DNA of 15,908 nt, from assembly GCA_002338715.1 (NCBI GenBank), contig DDIR01000086.1, positions 1,148 to 17,055 of the forward strand, written 5' to 3'. Under the pieces are notes generated by a model, which had not been told where the DNA came from, made no database searches, and saw nothing but the letters and a program-made list of their open reading frames with translations. Below, piece after piece: positions 7,503 through 14,706 of the stretch; the stretch's first letter is position 1, and every line of letters starts with the position of its first letter. Position numbers and translations under genes: made by a program. Source of the stretch: Phycisphaerales bacterium UBA1845 (lineage in GTDB: Bacteria; Planctomycetota; Phycisphaerae; UBA1845).

Positions 7503-8456
7503 CTACAAGTTTTCGATCATTTGGGGGACGGCGTCGAACAGGTCAGCCACGAGGCCTACGTCCGCGATTTTGAAGATTGGGGCTTCAGCGTCTTTGTTGA
7601 TGGCTACGATTGTTTTGGCCCCGCGGATGCCGGCTGCGTGTTGTACTGCGCCGCTGATACCGATCGCGATGTAGAGTTTCGGGGCGATGGCTTTACCGGT
7701 TTGGCCGACCTGGAATTCGTTGGGGAGCCAGCCCGCATCGACCACCGCGCGGGTTGCGCCGACGGCTGCTCCCAGTTTGTCGGCTAACTTGCCGATCGTG
7801 TCGAGATAGTCAGCCGACTTGATGCCGCGCCCCGCACCGATGACGCGGTCAGCCACCGTGAGGTCGGGGCGTTCGGAAGCGGCTCGCTGGAGTTCGACGA
7901 ATTTCACGTTGGCATTGTCTTGCGGCGATGCGTCAAACGCGACGACTTCGCCCGCGCCGCCTTCTTTCGGTTCGCCGATGGCCGTCGGATCGACGGTGAT
8001 CAGGTGAATCGGCGTGTGGATGCGTTCGGTGCGAAGGGCCATCCCTGAAAAAACCGGGCGTTGATAACAGGTCGCGCCGTCAATCTGCGTCAGCGCGCAC
8101 ACACCGCGGCACATGCCGGCATCGAGCGCGCCGGCGAGTCTTGGGAAGTAGTCGCGCGCGGTCGTCGCCTCACCACCGAGTACGCGATCGAAACCCTGCG
8201 CTTTGACCAGCTTGCAGATCGCGTCGGCGAGCGTGTCGGCAAGGTAGTGTTCGAACGGTGGCGCATCGATGACGTACAGCGTATCCGCGCCGTACTTGTT
8301 CAACTCGCCAACCGCATCGCCAAGCTGATGTCCGATGAGGACCATTGAAAACGATCCGCCATCCTGGGCGGCGAGGTCCTGGGCCATTCGGATGGTGGCG
8401 CGGTTGGATGGTTTGAGTTTGCCCAACTGCATCTCGGCGACGACGAGGATTTTCAC
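7503..8456 (-). CDS. etfA: Electron transfer flavoprotein, alpha subunit
   Basis: 317 residues, the normal size. The C-terminal FAD domain contains the ETF-alpha signature at 261-287, from LYIAIGISGAVQH to IVAIN, matching the PROSITE pattern at each position. The N-terminal domain begins VKILVVAEM. With EtfB it forms a heterodimer carrying FAD and AMP that passes electrons from acyl-CoA and other dehydrogenases toward the quinone pool. The open frame extends to 8585, but that part is translated from a palindromic repeat (VGWAVPT...). The GTG at 8456 has GGAG eight bases upstream and aligns with known N-termini. It is the second gene of the etfB-etfA operon, separated from etfB by 135 bases that contain repeat copy 1. 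No ETF:quinone oxidoreductase is nearby. Confidence 0.95.
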   Translation of the reverse strand: MKILVVAEMQLGKLKPSNRATIRMAQDLAAQDGGSFSMVLIGHQLGDAVGELNKYGADTLYVIDAPPFEHYLADTLADAICKLVKAQGFDRVLGGEATTARDYFPRLAGALDAGMCRGVCALTQIDGATCYQRPVFSGMALRTERIHTPIHLITVDPTAIGEPKEGGAGEVVAFDASPQDNANVKFVELQRAASERPDLTVADRVIGAGRGIKSADYLDTIGKLADKLGAAVGATRAVVDAGWLPNEFQVGQTGKAIAPKLYIAIGISGAVQHAAGIRGAKTIVAINKDAEAPIFKIADVGLVADLFDAVPQMIENL

Positions 8457-8512
8457 GTGGATAACTCCGTTTGTGATCCGCGGACCAATTGACGCGGTAT
8501 GTTGCGGTTTTC

Positions 8513-8576
8513 GTAGGGTGGGCCATGCCCACCGCTGTTCGCGCGCTAACGACTTGGTGGGCACGGCCCACCCTAC
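8513..8576 (+). repeat. Palindromic repeat family 1, copy 1 (between etfB and etfA)
   Basis: A 64-base element: 21-base left arm (starts GTAGGGTGGGCC), 22-base loop, 21-base right arm (ends GGCCCACCCTAC). Each arm also folds alone as GGTGGGC-NNN-GCCCACC. The left arm has CAT instead of CGT in its mini-loop, which gives one mismatch in the long stem but leaves the mini-hairpin intact. Confidence 0.92.
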
Positions 8577-8591
8577 ATTTTGCACGAACGA

Positions 8592-9350
8592 TCAATCGAC
8601 CAGTTTCATTTCCTTCAGGGTGGCTACCAGTTCGTTTGCATCGGCGACCATCTTGGCTTCACCGCTGCGGCCTTCGGGCAGGCTATAGCCTTCGACGGTA
8701 ACGCGGGGGCTGTCTTCGATCCCCAGTTCGCTGAACTTTAGGCGCTCCATCGGCGCTTTCTTGCTCTTGATCAGGTTGGGCAGCGTGGCGTAGCGCGGTT
8801 CGTTCAAGCGCAGGTCACACGTGATGACGGCTGGCAATTTGACGTCGAGCACTTCGACGCCTTCGTCGGTTTCCCGGCCAACCTTCACGCGTGACTTGTC
8901 GTCGTTGAACTCGATCTGCGACACAAACGTCGCTTGCGGCCAACCTAAAATCCCCGCAAGGATCGGGCCAACCTGCGATGCGTCGTCATCGGTGGCTTGC
9001 TTGCCCATCAAGACGAACGCGGGTGCTTCTTTTTTGACCACGTGGGCGATGGCCGCGGCGATCTGATACGCACCGAGCTTGCGGTCTTCGGGATCGATCA
9101 GCGTGGCGCGGTTGGCGCCCATGGCGATCGCGGAACGCACCTGGGCCATCTTCGATTCGTCGGTGACGGAGACGACGCAGATGTCATCGACGCCCATGTC
9201 CTTAAAGCGGATGGCCTGCTCGACGGCGATCAAATCAAAATAGTTGGCGACGTAGTTGACGGAACCGCTCTTGCCCTTTTCCGAATCGATCCAGGCGGCA
9301 GGCGGTGTGTTCGGATCGGCGACAGGCTTCACCGTGACGAGGATTTTCAT
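8592..9350 (-). CDS. etfB: Electron transfer flavoprotein, beta subunit
   Basis: 252 residues, the usual length. It starts MKILVTVKPVADP, has the MGKQATDDDASQVGP nucleotide-binding stretch (115-129), and carries the ETF-beta signature around 155-177 (VGRETDEGVEVLDVKLPAV). It is followed by RLNEPRYATLPNLIKSKK, the conserved segment that contacts partner dehydrogenases. It binds the AMP of the EtfAB heterodimer. The ATG at 9350 is preceded by GGAG five bases upstream; the frame is open to 9431 but that would run past the predicted promoter. It is the first gene of the etfB-etfA operon. Confidence 0.95.
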   Translation of the reverse strand: MKILVTVKPVADPNTPPAAWIDSEKGKSGSVNYVANYFDLIAVEQAIRFKDMGVDDICVVSVTDESKMAQVRSAIAMGANRATLIDPEDRKLGAYQIAAAIAHVVKKEAPAFVLMGKQATDDDASQVGPILAGILGWPQATFVSQIEFNDDKSRVKVGRETDEGVEVLDVKLPAVITCDLRLNEPRYATLPNLIKSKKAPMERLKFSELGIEDSPRVTVEGYSLPEGRSGEAKMVADANELVATLKEMKLVD

Positions 9351-9406
9351 GACAACTCCAGAGAAGTTAATCGCAAAACTTGATGAATTGCTCGATTGAA
9401 CGGGGC

Positions 9407-9435
9407 ATTGTAACGATGGGCGCGAAAGCAAGCAA
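9407..9435 (-). promoter_or_regulatory. Predicted sigma70-type promoter of etfB-etfA
   Basis: On the minus strand TTGCTT (9430-9435) and TACAAT (9407-9412, 5 of 6 to consensus) are separated by 17 bases. Transcription would start near 9400, giving a leader of about 50 bases before the etfB ATG. Confidence 0.5.
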
Positions 9436-9448
9436 CGCGGCGGCGGGG

Positions 9449-9479
9449 CCTATGAATATAGGGGTCAGCGGCGACCCGA
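9449..9479. other. Two adjacent short hairpins after the SMI1/KNR4 gene
   Basis: CCTAT-GAAT-ATAGG (9449-9462) is followed directly by GGTC-AGCGGC-GACC. They lie just downstream of the minus-strand stop at 9480 and may help end that transcript, but there is no T-run. Confidence 0.25.
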
Positions 9480-10076
9480 TCATTCCCAGACTTCGTTGAC
9501 GTATTCCCAGTGTTGCTCAAGGATGCCAGCCAACCCTTCTGAGAACGTTGCGGCTTGATCCTCGAAATCGTGGCAGTCAGACATCAGGGCGTAACCGAAC
9601 GGTTTCGGTTCGGGACCGACGTGAAGCGCGTGGTAGCAGCAGGCGCCGTTGCTGCCAATTTGAAACATGTCGAGGAGGTTGACGCCGTCATGGGTAATGC
9701 CTTCGGTCGTGAAAACGTCGGGCGCGCCGTTGTCCTTGCCATAGGAACGATAGAAGCGCTCATGGATTTCGTCGCTGACTTCGCCGGCAGTTCCTGTGAA
9801 GAAATAGATCGCACACGACGGTTCGATGCATAGTTCTTCGGGCGTATAGAATCCGCCGCCGCCGACTTCTTCGGTGAATGAGCCGGCACCGAATTCCAGC
9901 AGGAAGGTTTTGTAGTCCTCCGGTAGTTGGCGGTTGACCTTCGTTTCGACGTCGGCGATTTGTCCAGCGGTGACTGTTTGGAATTCTGCAAAGTATGCTT
10001 TGTCGAGCGATTCGGCGAACTCGCGCACGACCTTGGCCCAGTTGTCTTTTCCGATCTCAAAACTTGGCACGTTCAT
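9480..10076 (-). CDS. SMI1/KNR4 (SUKH) family protein
   Basis: 198 residues, acidic and soluble, no signal peptide or membrane segment. The N-terminal half shows the SUKH hallmark: a helix with IADVETKVNRQLPEDYKTFL (39-58) followed by LEFGAGSF, then a beta-rich region with LDMFQIGSNGACCYH and a C-terminal helix. The superfamily includes immunity proteins that neutralise secreted contact-dependent toxins and proteins of other binding roles. No toxin, Rhs or PT-HINT gene is adjacent, so it would be a stand-alone member. The ATG at 10076 has AGGAG with an eight-base spacer. Downstream of ligA on the same strand, but separated by about 200 bases of two repeat elements. Confidence 0.85.
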   Translation of the reverse strand: MNVPSFEIGKDNWAKVVREFAESLDKAYFAEFQTVTAGQIADVETKVNRQLPEDYKTFLLEFGAGSFTEEVGGGGFYTPEELCIEPSCAIYFFTGTAGEVSDEIHERFYRSYGKDNGAPDVFTTEGITHDGVNLLDMFQIGSNGACCYHALHVGPEPKPFGYALMSDCHDFEDQAATFSEGLAGILEQHWEYVNEVWE

Positions 10077-10098
10077 GGTTTGATCTCCTACATCCGGT

Positions 10099-10180
10099 CG
10101 TCACTCCCGCGCACGCGGGAGTCCAGAACTGGCGCTGCACAATGTGCAACACCTGGATTCCCGCTTGCGCGGGAATGACG
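10099..10180 (+). repeat. Palindromic repeat family 3 (ATTCCCGC/GCGGGAAT type)
   Basis: An 82-base element with 27-base ends that are inverted repeats with three mismatches. Each end is itself a hairpin: ACTCCCGCGCACGCGGGAGT on the left and ATTCCCGCTTGCGCGGGAAT on the right. The middle holds a third hairpin, TGCACA-A-TGTGCA. The cores resemble the ATTCCC(N8)GGGAAT dispersed repeats known from Neisseria (dRS3) and other genomes. It lies nine bases before copy 2 of family 1. Confidence 0.85.
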
Positions 10181-10188
10181 GATAGATC

Positions 10189-10252
10189 GTAGGGTGGGCC
10201 GTGCCCACCGCTGTTTAAACGGCAACGACATGGTGGGCACGGCCCACCCTAC
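10189..10252 (+). repeat. Palindromic repeat family 1, copy 2 (between ligA and SMI1 gene)
   Basis: 64 bases; the two 21-base arms are perfect inverted repeats around the loop GCTGTTTAAACGGCAACGAC-AT. Preceded by ATC as in copies 3 and 4. Confidence 0.93.
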
Positions 10253-10275
10253 GCACTCGCTTCTCATGAACGTTC

Positions 10276-12297
10276 TTAACGCGATGCGTTTGTGCGAGCG
10301 ATGAATTCGGTTTCGTCGATAACTTCGATGCCGAGTTTCTCTGCCTTCTTGAGTTTGGAACCCGCCTTTGCGCCGGCCACGAGCAGATCGGTTTTGGCGC
10401 TGACGGACTTGGCCACCTTGCCTCCCATCGCCTCGATCAATTCGTGGGCTTTGTTGCGGGTCATTTCTTCGAGTGTGCCAGTGACGACGACGGTGAGTCC
10501 CGCGAATGGGCCCGATGCGTCCGAGGTTTTCTTCGGTTGGGTGACGTTGACGCCCGCATCGCGCAATCGGCGGATGATTTCGCGATTGGTTTCGTTTTCA
10601 AAAAACGCATGAACGCTTGCGGCTAACTCGTCGCCCACACCGTCCACTTCGAGCAAATCGTCAATGCTGGCTGACATGACCGCGTCGATGTTTTCAAAGT
10701 GCTCGGCGATCGCCGCGGCAGTCGATCCACCGACGAAACGGATGTTGAGGGCCGCGAGCAGTCTTGAAAGCGGTTTCTCCTTGCTCGTTTCGATGCCGGC
10801 GAGGAAGTTGTCGGTGCTTTGTTCGCCCATGCGTTCGATGGCCGCGATCTGGTCGCGCTTTTGGTGGAGCGTGTAAAAGTCGGCGCAATCTTTGACCAAA
10901 CCGGCATCGACGAGTTGTTCGATCAAAACCTTGCCCGCGCCTTCGATATCCATCTGGTCGCGATGGCAGAAATAAATCAGACGCTCCTTGCGCTGGGCGA
11001 CGCAATCGATGCTCGTGCAGCGAATGTACACGCCGCCTTCGTCCTGGGCGACGGGTGAGCCGCAGGCAGGGCACTTCGTGGGGCGCTCGATCGGTTTGGC
11101 GTCTTTGGGGCGTTTTTCGAGCACGACGCGAACGACCTGCGGAATGATTTCGCCAGCTTTCTCGACAATGACGGTATCGCCGATACGGACGTCGAGGCGT
11201 TCGACCTGGTCGAAATTGTGCAGCGATGCGTGGCGGACGGTGGTTCCCGCAAGTTGCACCGGTTCCATGCGGGCGCGCGGTGTGATCGTACCGAGTTTGC
11301 CGACTTGAAAATCGACATCGAGCAGAACGCTTTCGCCCTGTTCGGCTTCGTACTTGTAGGCGATGCACCAACGGGGATAGCGGCTTGTGAAACCGAGTCG
11401 CTCGCGCTGTTTGCGTGAATCGATTTTGAGCACCATGCCATCGACTTCATAACCGAGCGTCGCGCGTTGCTGGCCAAAGGCGTTGCAGACGTCGATCGCA
11501 GCATCGATGCTGTCGACGCACTTAACGTCCGGGTACAGCGCGATGCCCCACGAGCGCATCTGTTCGTAAAGCGCGAGGTTGGAGTCGGGAAAATCGTCGA
11601 GCGGTTCCAATCGCCCGACGCCGTGGGCGCTGAACGCCAAGCCGCGTCCGACGATCTTCGATGGATCGAGTTGTTTGAGCGTGCCGGTTGTGGCGTTGCG
11701 CGGGTTGGCGAAGGGGGCTTCTCCGTTGGCTTCGCGCTGTTCGTTGTACGCATCGAATGCGGCTCGGGGCCAATAGATTTCACCGCGCACGTCGATGAGT
11801 TTGGGGATGTTTTTGCCGCTGAGGCGGAGCGGTACCGATTGGATCGCCCGACAGTTGGCCGTCACGTCGTCACCGGTGGTTCCATCACCCCGCGTGGCGG
11901 CCAACACGAGCAAGCCGTCTTCATAGGTCAGCGAAATCGCGACGCCATCGATCTTGGCATCGACGAGGTAGGCATACGGTTCGCCTTCGAGTCGCTTGGC
12001 GATGCGCTGGTCGAATTCGCGAAGTTGCGATTCGTCGTAGGTGTTGTCCACGCTGAGCATGGGGACGGCGTGCTCGACGTGCTCGAACCCGGTCAGCGGT
12101 TCGCCGCCGACGCGCTGCGTGGGCGAGTCGGGCGTGATCCATTCGGGGTGCTGCGTTTCCAGTTCGCGGACGCGCTCGAGCATTCGGTCGTAGTCGCGGT
12201 CGGAAATGCTCGGCTCACCGAGGACGTAATATCGCCGGTCGTGTTCACGGATTTCGTCACGCAGGCGATTCAGTTCTTTTTGGTCGGCGCTTTTCAT
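10276..12297 (-). CDS. ligA: NAD-dependent DNA ligase
   Basis: 673 residues, full length. Seals nicks in double-stranded DNA during replication and repair with NAD as cofactor. Seen in order: the Ia domain with YYVLGEPSISDRDYD (23-37), the adenylated Lys115 in AKIDG (same number as in E. coli), ATRGDGTTGDDVT (134-147), RGEI (171-174), NPRNATTGTLKQ (198-209), EVDGMVLKI (284-292), the OB fold, a four-Cys zinc finger (Cys409, 412, 427, 432), helix-hairpin-helix repeats including VGGSTAAAIAEHF (522-534), and a C-terminal BRCT domain (about 594-671). The frame opens nine codons earlier (12324), but a possible -10 box TAGAAT lies between the two starts and the 12297 ATG gives the usual N-terminus. 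No clear ribosome site. Confidence 0.97.
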   Translation of the reverse strand: MKSADQKELNRLRDEIREHDRRYYVLGEPSISDRDYDRMLERVRELETQHPEWITPDSPTQRVGGEPLTGFEHVEHAVPMLSVDNTYDESQLREFDQRIAKRLEGEPYAYLVDAKIDGVAISLTYEDGLLVLAATRGDGTTGDDVTANCRAIQSVPLRLSGKNIPKLIDVRGEIYWPRAAFDAYNEQREANGEAPFANPRNATTGTLKQLDPSKIVGRGLAFSAHGVGRLEPLDDFPDSNLALYEQMRSWGIALYPDVKCVDSIDAAIDVCNAFGQQRATLGYEVDGMVLKIDSRKQRERLGFTSRYPRWCIAYKYEAEQGESVLLDVDFQVGKLGTITPRARMEPVQLAGTTVRHASLHNFDQVERLDVRIGDTVIVEKAGEIIPQVVRVVLEKRPKDAKPIERPTKCPACGSPVAQDEGGVYIRCTSIDCVAQRKERLIYFCHRDQMDIEGAGKVLIEQLVDAGLVKDCADFYTLHQKRDQIAAIERMGEQSTDNFLAGIETSKEKPLSRLLAALNIRFVGGSTAAAIAEHFENIDAVMSASIDDLLEVDGVGDELAASVHAFFENETNREIIRRLRDAGVNVTQPKKTSDASGPFAGLTVVVTGTLEEMTRNKAHELIEAMGGKVAKSVSAKTDLLVAGAKAGSKLKKAEKLGIEVIDETEFIARTNASR

Positions 12298-12366
12298 GGT
12301 CGTTGCGACCAATTCTAAACGCATGAACCTTAATGATAAACAAGTTGGTTGGTGGATGTTTTTGAC

Positions 12367-12441
12367 GTGCCACTGCTCTGTGAGCAGTGCGGGGGCGCGG
12401 GGTTTTGGACCAGCTCTTCACTGCTCACAGAGCAGTGGCAC
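12367..12441. repeat. Palindromic repeat family 2 (perfect 23-base inverted repeat)
   Basis: The left arm at 12367-12389 (GTGCCACTGCTCTG...) and the right arm at 12419-12441 (ending ...AGCAGTGGCAC) are perfect reverse complements around a 29-base spacer. Each arm also folds alone as CACTGCTC-TGT-GAGCAGTG or its complement, an 8-bp stem. It lies between the zinc-ribbon gene and ligA, both on the minus strand. It could also act as a transcript-end hairpin for the zinc-ribbon gene. Confidence 0.93.
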
Positions 12442-12471
12442 ATTGGGTCGTAATCTTAAGAACGTATTGCG

Positions 12472-13050
12472 TCAGATCGCCGCGAGGCGGCCATTGGCTT
12501 CTCGCTCGCACAGACCGTTGACCGCATTTTGCACGAGGGCGGCAAACAGGGGCAGCAAGCTGGCCGCGACCAGGATCAACAGATAGATCCCGCCATGAAT
12601 AAAGAAGGCAGCCGCCACCGTGACAATGAGCAGGCAGCACAAAGGCAATGCCAGCCAGGTCGGTGCGGCATGTTCCAATCCGTTGAAACTTCGCTGCTCG
12701 TCGATGCGGATGCAGAGTCGGTGGAAGCTGAACAGGAACCAGATCAGGTTCACGAACGGAACGAAGCAGAGCCCCAGCGCCACCGTGGCGGATGGGTCGT
12801 TCGGGCGAAGTCGGGGCATCCGCTCGTGGAGTTGGTTCATGTAGATCAAGGTGAACATGCCGCAGGAGACGAAGTGCAGCAGGACCACCGACGCCACGGG
12901 AAACGAAATGAACGTGTGGTGCTGACCCTTGACGGCCAACTCGTCGGGGGCGATGAACGACTTGCCGCATTCGGGGCAGCGTGTGGTGCGCCCGGCGAGT
13001 TGATCGTCGAGTTCGTTCGGTGCGGCGCAGTATGGACAAGCGAGTTGCAT
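12472..13050 (-). CDS. Zinc-ribbon polytopic membrane protein, function unknown
   Basis: 192 residues. The N-terminus is a zinc ribbon with CPYC (5-8) and CPEC (25-28). It is followed by four hydrophobic segments at about 49-70, 88-110, 131-151 and 153-175. The part FVSCGMFTLIYMNQL and LCFVPFVNLIWFLFSFHRL resembles small bacterial membrane families with a T/S-C-G-hydrophobic motif in helix 1 and a P-F-x-N-x-x-W motif in helix 2 (DUF4234-like in style, not assigned). The ribbon may sense or bind a partner at the membrane. A GTG three codons earlier (13059) is possible; the ATG at 13050 starts MQLACPYC, as similar ribbons do. No functional partner is evident; ligA downstream is probably independent. 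Confidence 0.75.
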   Translation of the reverse strand: MQLACPYCAAPNELDDQLAGRTTRCPECGKSFIAPDELAVKGQHHTFISFPVASVVLLHFVSCGMFTLIYMNQLHERMPRLRPNDPSATVALGLCFVPFVNLIWFLFSFHRLCIRIDEQRSFNGLEHAAPTWLALPLCCLLIVTVAAAFFIHGGIYLLILVAASLLPLFAALVQNAVNGLCEREANGRLAAI

Positions 13051-13169
13051 GTTTCCCACTCTTAAAGGTGATTCTCTCTACCCAGATATCGGTGGAGCAA
13101 CGCATCAATATTACGATCCACACGGTTCAGATAAGGGTGCGATAACTTGATTCGGTGGACCCGGGCGGC

Positions 13170-13197
13170 TGGTCAATTGGCGCGTGTCCGGTAAAAT
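13170..13197 (+). promoter_or_regulatory. Candidate promoter of the ABC ATPase gene, leaderless
   Basis: TGGTCA (13170-13175) and TAAAAT (13192-13197) are 16 bases apart. The -10 ends 7 bases before the ATG at 13205, as at the glycosylase gene, so the transcript would start at the start codon. No ribosome site is present. Confidence 0.4.
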
Positions 13198-13204
13198 CAG
13201 CCCG

Positions 13205-14191
13205 ATGCCCATCATCCAGATCAACAACCTGCACAAGACCTACCGCGTCCATACCAAGAAGGAAGGTTTGCTCGCTTCGCTGAAGGGATTCGTCCGCCGC
13301 GAGTACCGCACGGTCAAAGCCGTCGACGGTATTTCGGCTGAGATTGAAGCCGGCGAAATCGTCGGGTTTCTTGGACCCAACGGTGCTGGCAAGACCACGA
13401 CGCTCAAAATGCTCAGTGGGTTGATCTTCCCGACGTCGGGCGAAGCCACCGTGCTGGGCTACGTCCCTTGGAAACGTGAGAACGCCTACCGGCGGCAGTT
13501 CGCGCTGGTCATGGGGCAGAAAAATCAGCTTTGGTGGGACCTGCCAGCCGTCGATTCGTTTCGACTGCTCAAGGAAATCTACCTGATCGATGACCGGAGC
13601 TATCACGAGACCATCGAAGAGTTGACCGGACTGCTTGGCATTTCCGATTTGATGTCGCAGCCGGTGCGCGAGCTTTCATTGGGCGAGCGGATGAAGATGG
13701 AACTCGTCGCGGCGCTGTTGCATTCGCCGAAGGTGCTCCTGCTCGATGAACCGACGATCGGGCTGGATGTCGTTTCGCAAGCCAACATTCGAACGTGCCT
13801 GCGCGAGTACAACCGCGATAATAACATTACTGTGCTGTTGACCAGCCACTACATGCAGGACATCGAAGCGCTCTGTCAGCGCGTCGTGGTCATCAACCAT
13901 GGGCGTCTCGTGTTCGACGGTAAGCTCAGCGAGATCGTCGAGCGCTTCAGCCAGCACAAGATCATCAAGTTTCGCTTCCACGAAGGTCAGATGCCCGAAA
14001 ACTTCGACGCATGTGGCGAGGTCCTGGAACTGGCGGCGCCGACGGTGACGCTCAAGGTTGAGCGGGCGCAGGTGTCGGAACTCACCGGGCACTTTCTTGC
14101 CAACTATGTCGTCGATGATATCGCCATCGAAGAGATTCCGATCGAAGAAGTGATCGGTGAAGTCTTCAGCGCCGAAGCGCCCGTCGCGTAG
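13205..14191 (+). CDS. ABC transporter ATP-binding protein (NatA/COG4586-like)
   Basis: 328 residues. All ATPase motifs are intact: Walker A GPNGAGKT (57-64), Q-loop Gln105, signature LSLGE (158-162), Walker B VLLLDEP (177-183) and switch His215. The N-terminal insert between LHKTYRV and VKAVDGIS, with a VRREYRTV stretch, and the about 75-residue C-terminal extension after the nucleotide-binding domain fit the NatA/COG4586 subgroup of ABC-2 type exporters. It would power export of an unknown substrate. Members are normally followed by two ABC-2 membrane subunits, but here a MoaD-like gene follows, so the permeases must be elsewhere or absent. The GTG at 13184 is upstream of the candidate -10 box; the ATG at 13205 is preferred. 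Confidence 0.9.
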   Translation: MPIIQINNLHKTYRVHTKKEGLLASLKGFVRREYRTVKAVDGISAEIEAGEIVGFLGPNGAGKTTTLKMLSGLIFPTSGEATVLGYVPWKRENAYRRQFALVMGQKNQLWWDLPAVDSFRLLKEIYLIDDRSYHETIEELTGLLGISDLMSQPVRELSLGERMKMELVAALLHSPKVLLLDEPTIGLDVVSQANIRTCLREYNRDNNITVLLTSHYMQDIEALCQRVVVINHGRLVFDGKLSEIVERFSQHKIIKFRFHEGQMPENFDACGEVLELAAPTVTLKVERAQVSELTGHFLANYVVDDIAIEEIPIEEVIGEVFSAEAPVA

Positions 14192-14194
14192 CGC

Positions 14195-14218
14195 ATTCGC
14201 AGCCGAATCCTTTGTTTT
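14195..14218 (+). terminator. Weak terminator-like hairpin after the ABC ATPase gene
   Basis: ATTCG-CAGC-CGAAT (14195-14208) is followed by CCTTTGTTTT. The stem is only 5 bp, so this is tentative. Confidence 0.3.
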
Positions 14219-14240
14219 CAGCATGCTTGGGCCAGTTCGC

Positions 14241-14270
14241 TTGACAGTCGCCGCGGCGCATTGCTAATTA
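14241..14270 (+). promoter_or_regulatory. Predicted sigma70-type promoter of the MoaD-like/propeller unit
   Basis: A perfect -35 TTGACA (14241-14246) and TAATTA (14265-14270) are 18 bases apart. Transcription would begin near 14277 and give a leader of about 40 bases before the ATG at 14317. Confidence 0.5.
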
Positions 14271-14316
14271 TTACTCGCGGGCTGAGATTCCAATCACGCA
14301 ATGTTCGGTGCAAGAG

Positions 14317-14586
14317 ATGATCAACGTCGCATTCACGGACAACATCCAACGCCACGTCGAGTGTCCGCCATGTGCGGTGACAGGATCGAACGTGCGCGAA
14401 GTGCTTGATGCGGTGTTCGAAACGAACGCGAAAGCCCGCGGCTACGTGCTGGACGATGCCGGCGCGGTGCGCAAGCACATGAACGTCTTTATCAACGGCG
14501 CTCAGATCAAGGACCGCACGAATTTGAGCGATCCGGTGCCCGACGGCGCGTCGGTTTACATCATGCAGGCGTTGTCTGGCGGCTAA
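14317..14586 (+). CDS. MoaD/ThiS-family ubiquitin-like protein
   Basis: 89 residues with the beta-grasp pattern of sulfur carriers: INVAFTDNIQ strand, TGSNVREVLDAVFE helix (22-35), HMNVFINGAQIKD (54-66), and a C-terminus ALSGG. The terminal Gly-Gly is what E1-like enzymes adenylate and thiolate in MoaD, ThiS and CysO. A CPPC motif (16-19) near the N-terminus is unusual for MoaD or ThiS. No MoaE, MoeB/ThiF or thiazole gene is adjacent. From memory, close relatives ending in VMQALSGG sit beside BNR/Asp-box propeller genes in various bacteria, and that is the case here. Its role (sulfur transfer or protein tagging) is unknown. The GTG at 14308 is an alternative start; the ATG at 14317 is taken. 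Confidence 0.87.
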   Translation: MINVAFTDNIQRHVECPPCAVTGSNVREVLDAVFETNAKARGYVLDDAGAVRKHMNVFINGAQIKDRTNLSDPVPDGASVYIMQALSGG

Positions 14587-14588
14587 TC

Positions 14589-14652
14589 GTAGGGTGGGCC
14601 GTGCCCACCGCAGTTCGCGTGACAACGACATGGTGGGCACGGCCCACCCTAC
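14589..14652 (+). repeat. Palindromic repeat family 1, copy 3 (between MoaD-like and propeller genes)
   Basis: 64 bases with perfect 21-base arms and a 22-base loop beginning GCAGTTCGCG. It starts two bases after the MoaD-like stop codon, in the same orientation as copies 1 and 2. Confidence 0.93.
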
Positions 14653-14706
14653 AATGAGTCCGTCTTTCTTCGTCATTGAATTCGCAACTTCCGTGGAGCC
14701 AAGTCC

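Noticed and set aside
8457..8585. N-terminal extension of etfA reading VGWAVPT...
   Set aside because: It is a translation of the palindromic repeat; the GTG at 8456 has a ribosome site and the normal EtfA N-terminus.
10694..11371. Long Arg-rich minus frame and other overlapping frames within ligA
   Set aside because: They are out-of-frame shadows of ligA, Arg/Pro/Ser-rich as expected from shifted high-GC coding sequence.
11467..12318. 283-codon + strand frame antisense to ligA
   Set aside because: Mirror of the conserved ligA adenylation domain; no domain or start signal of its own.
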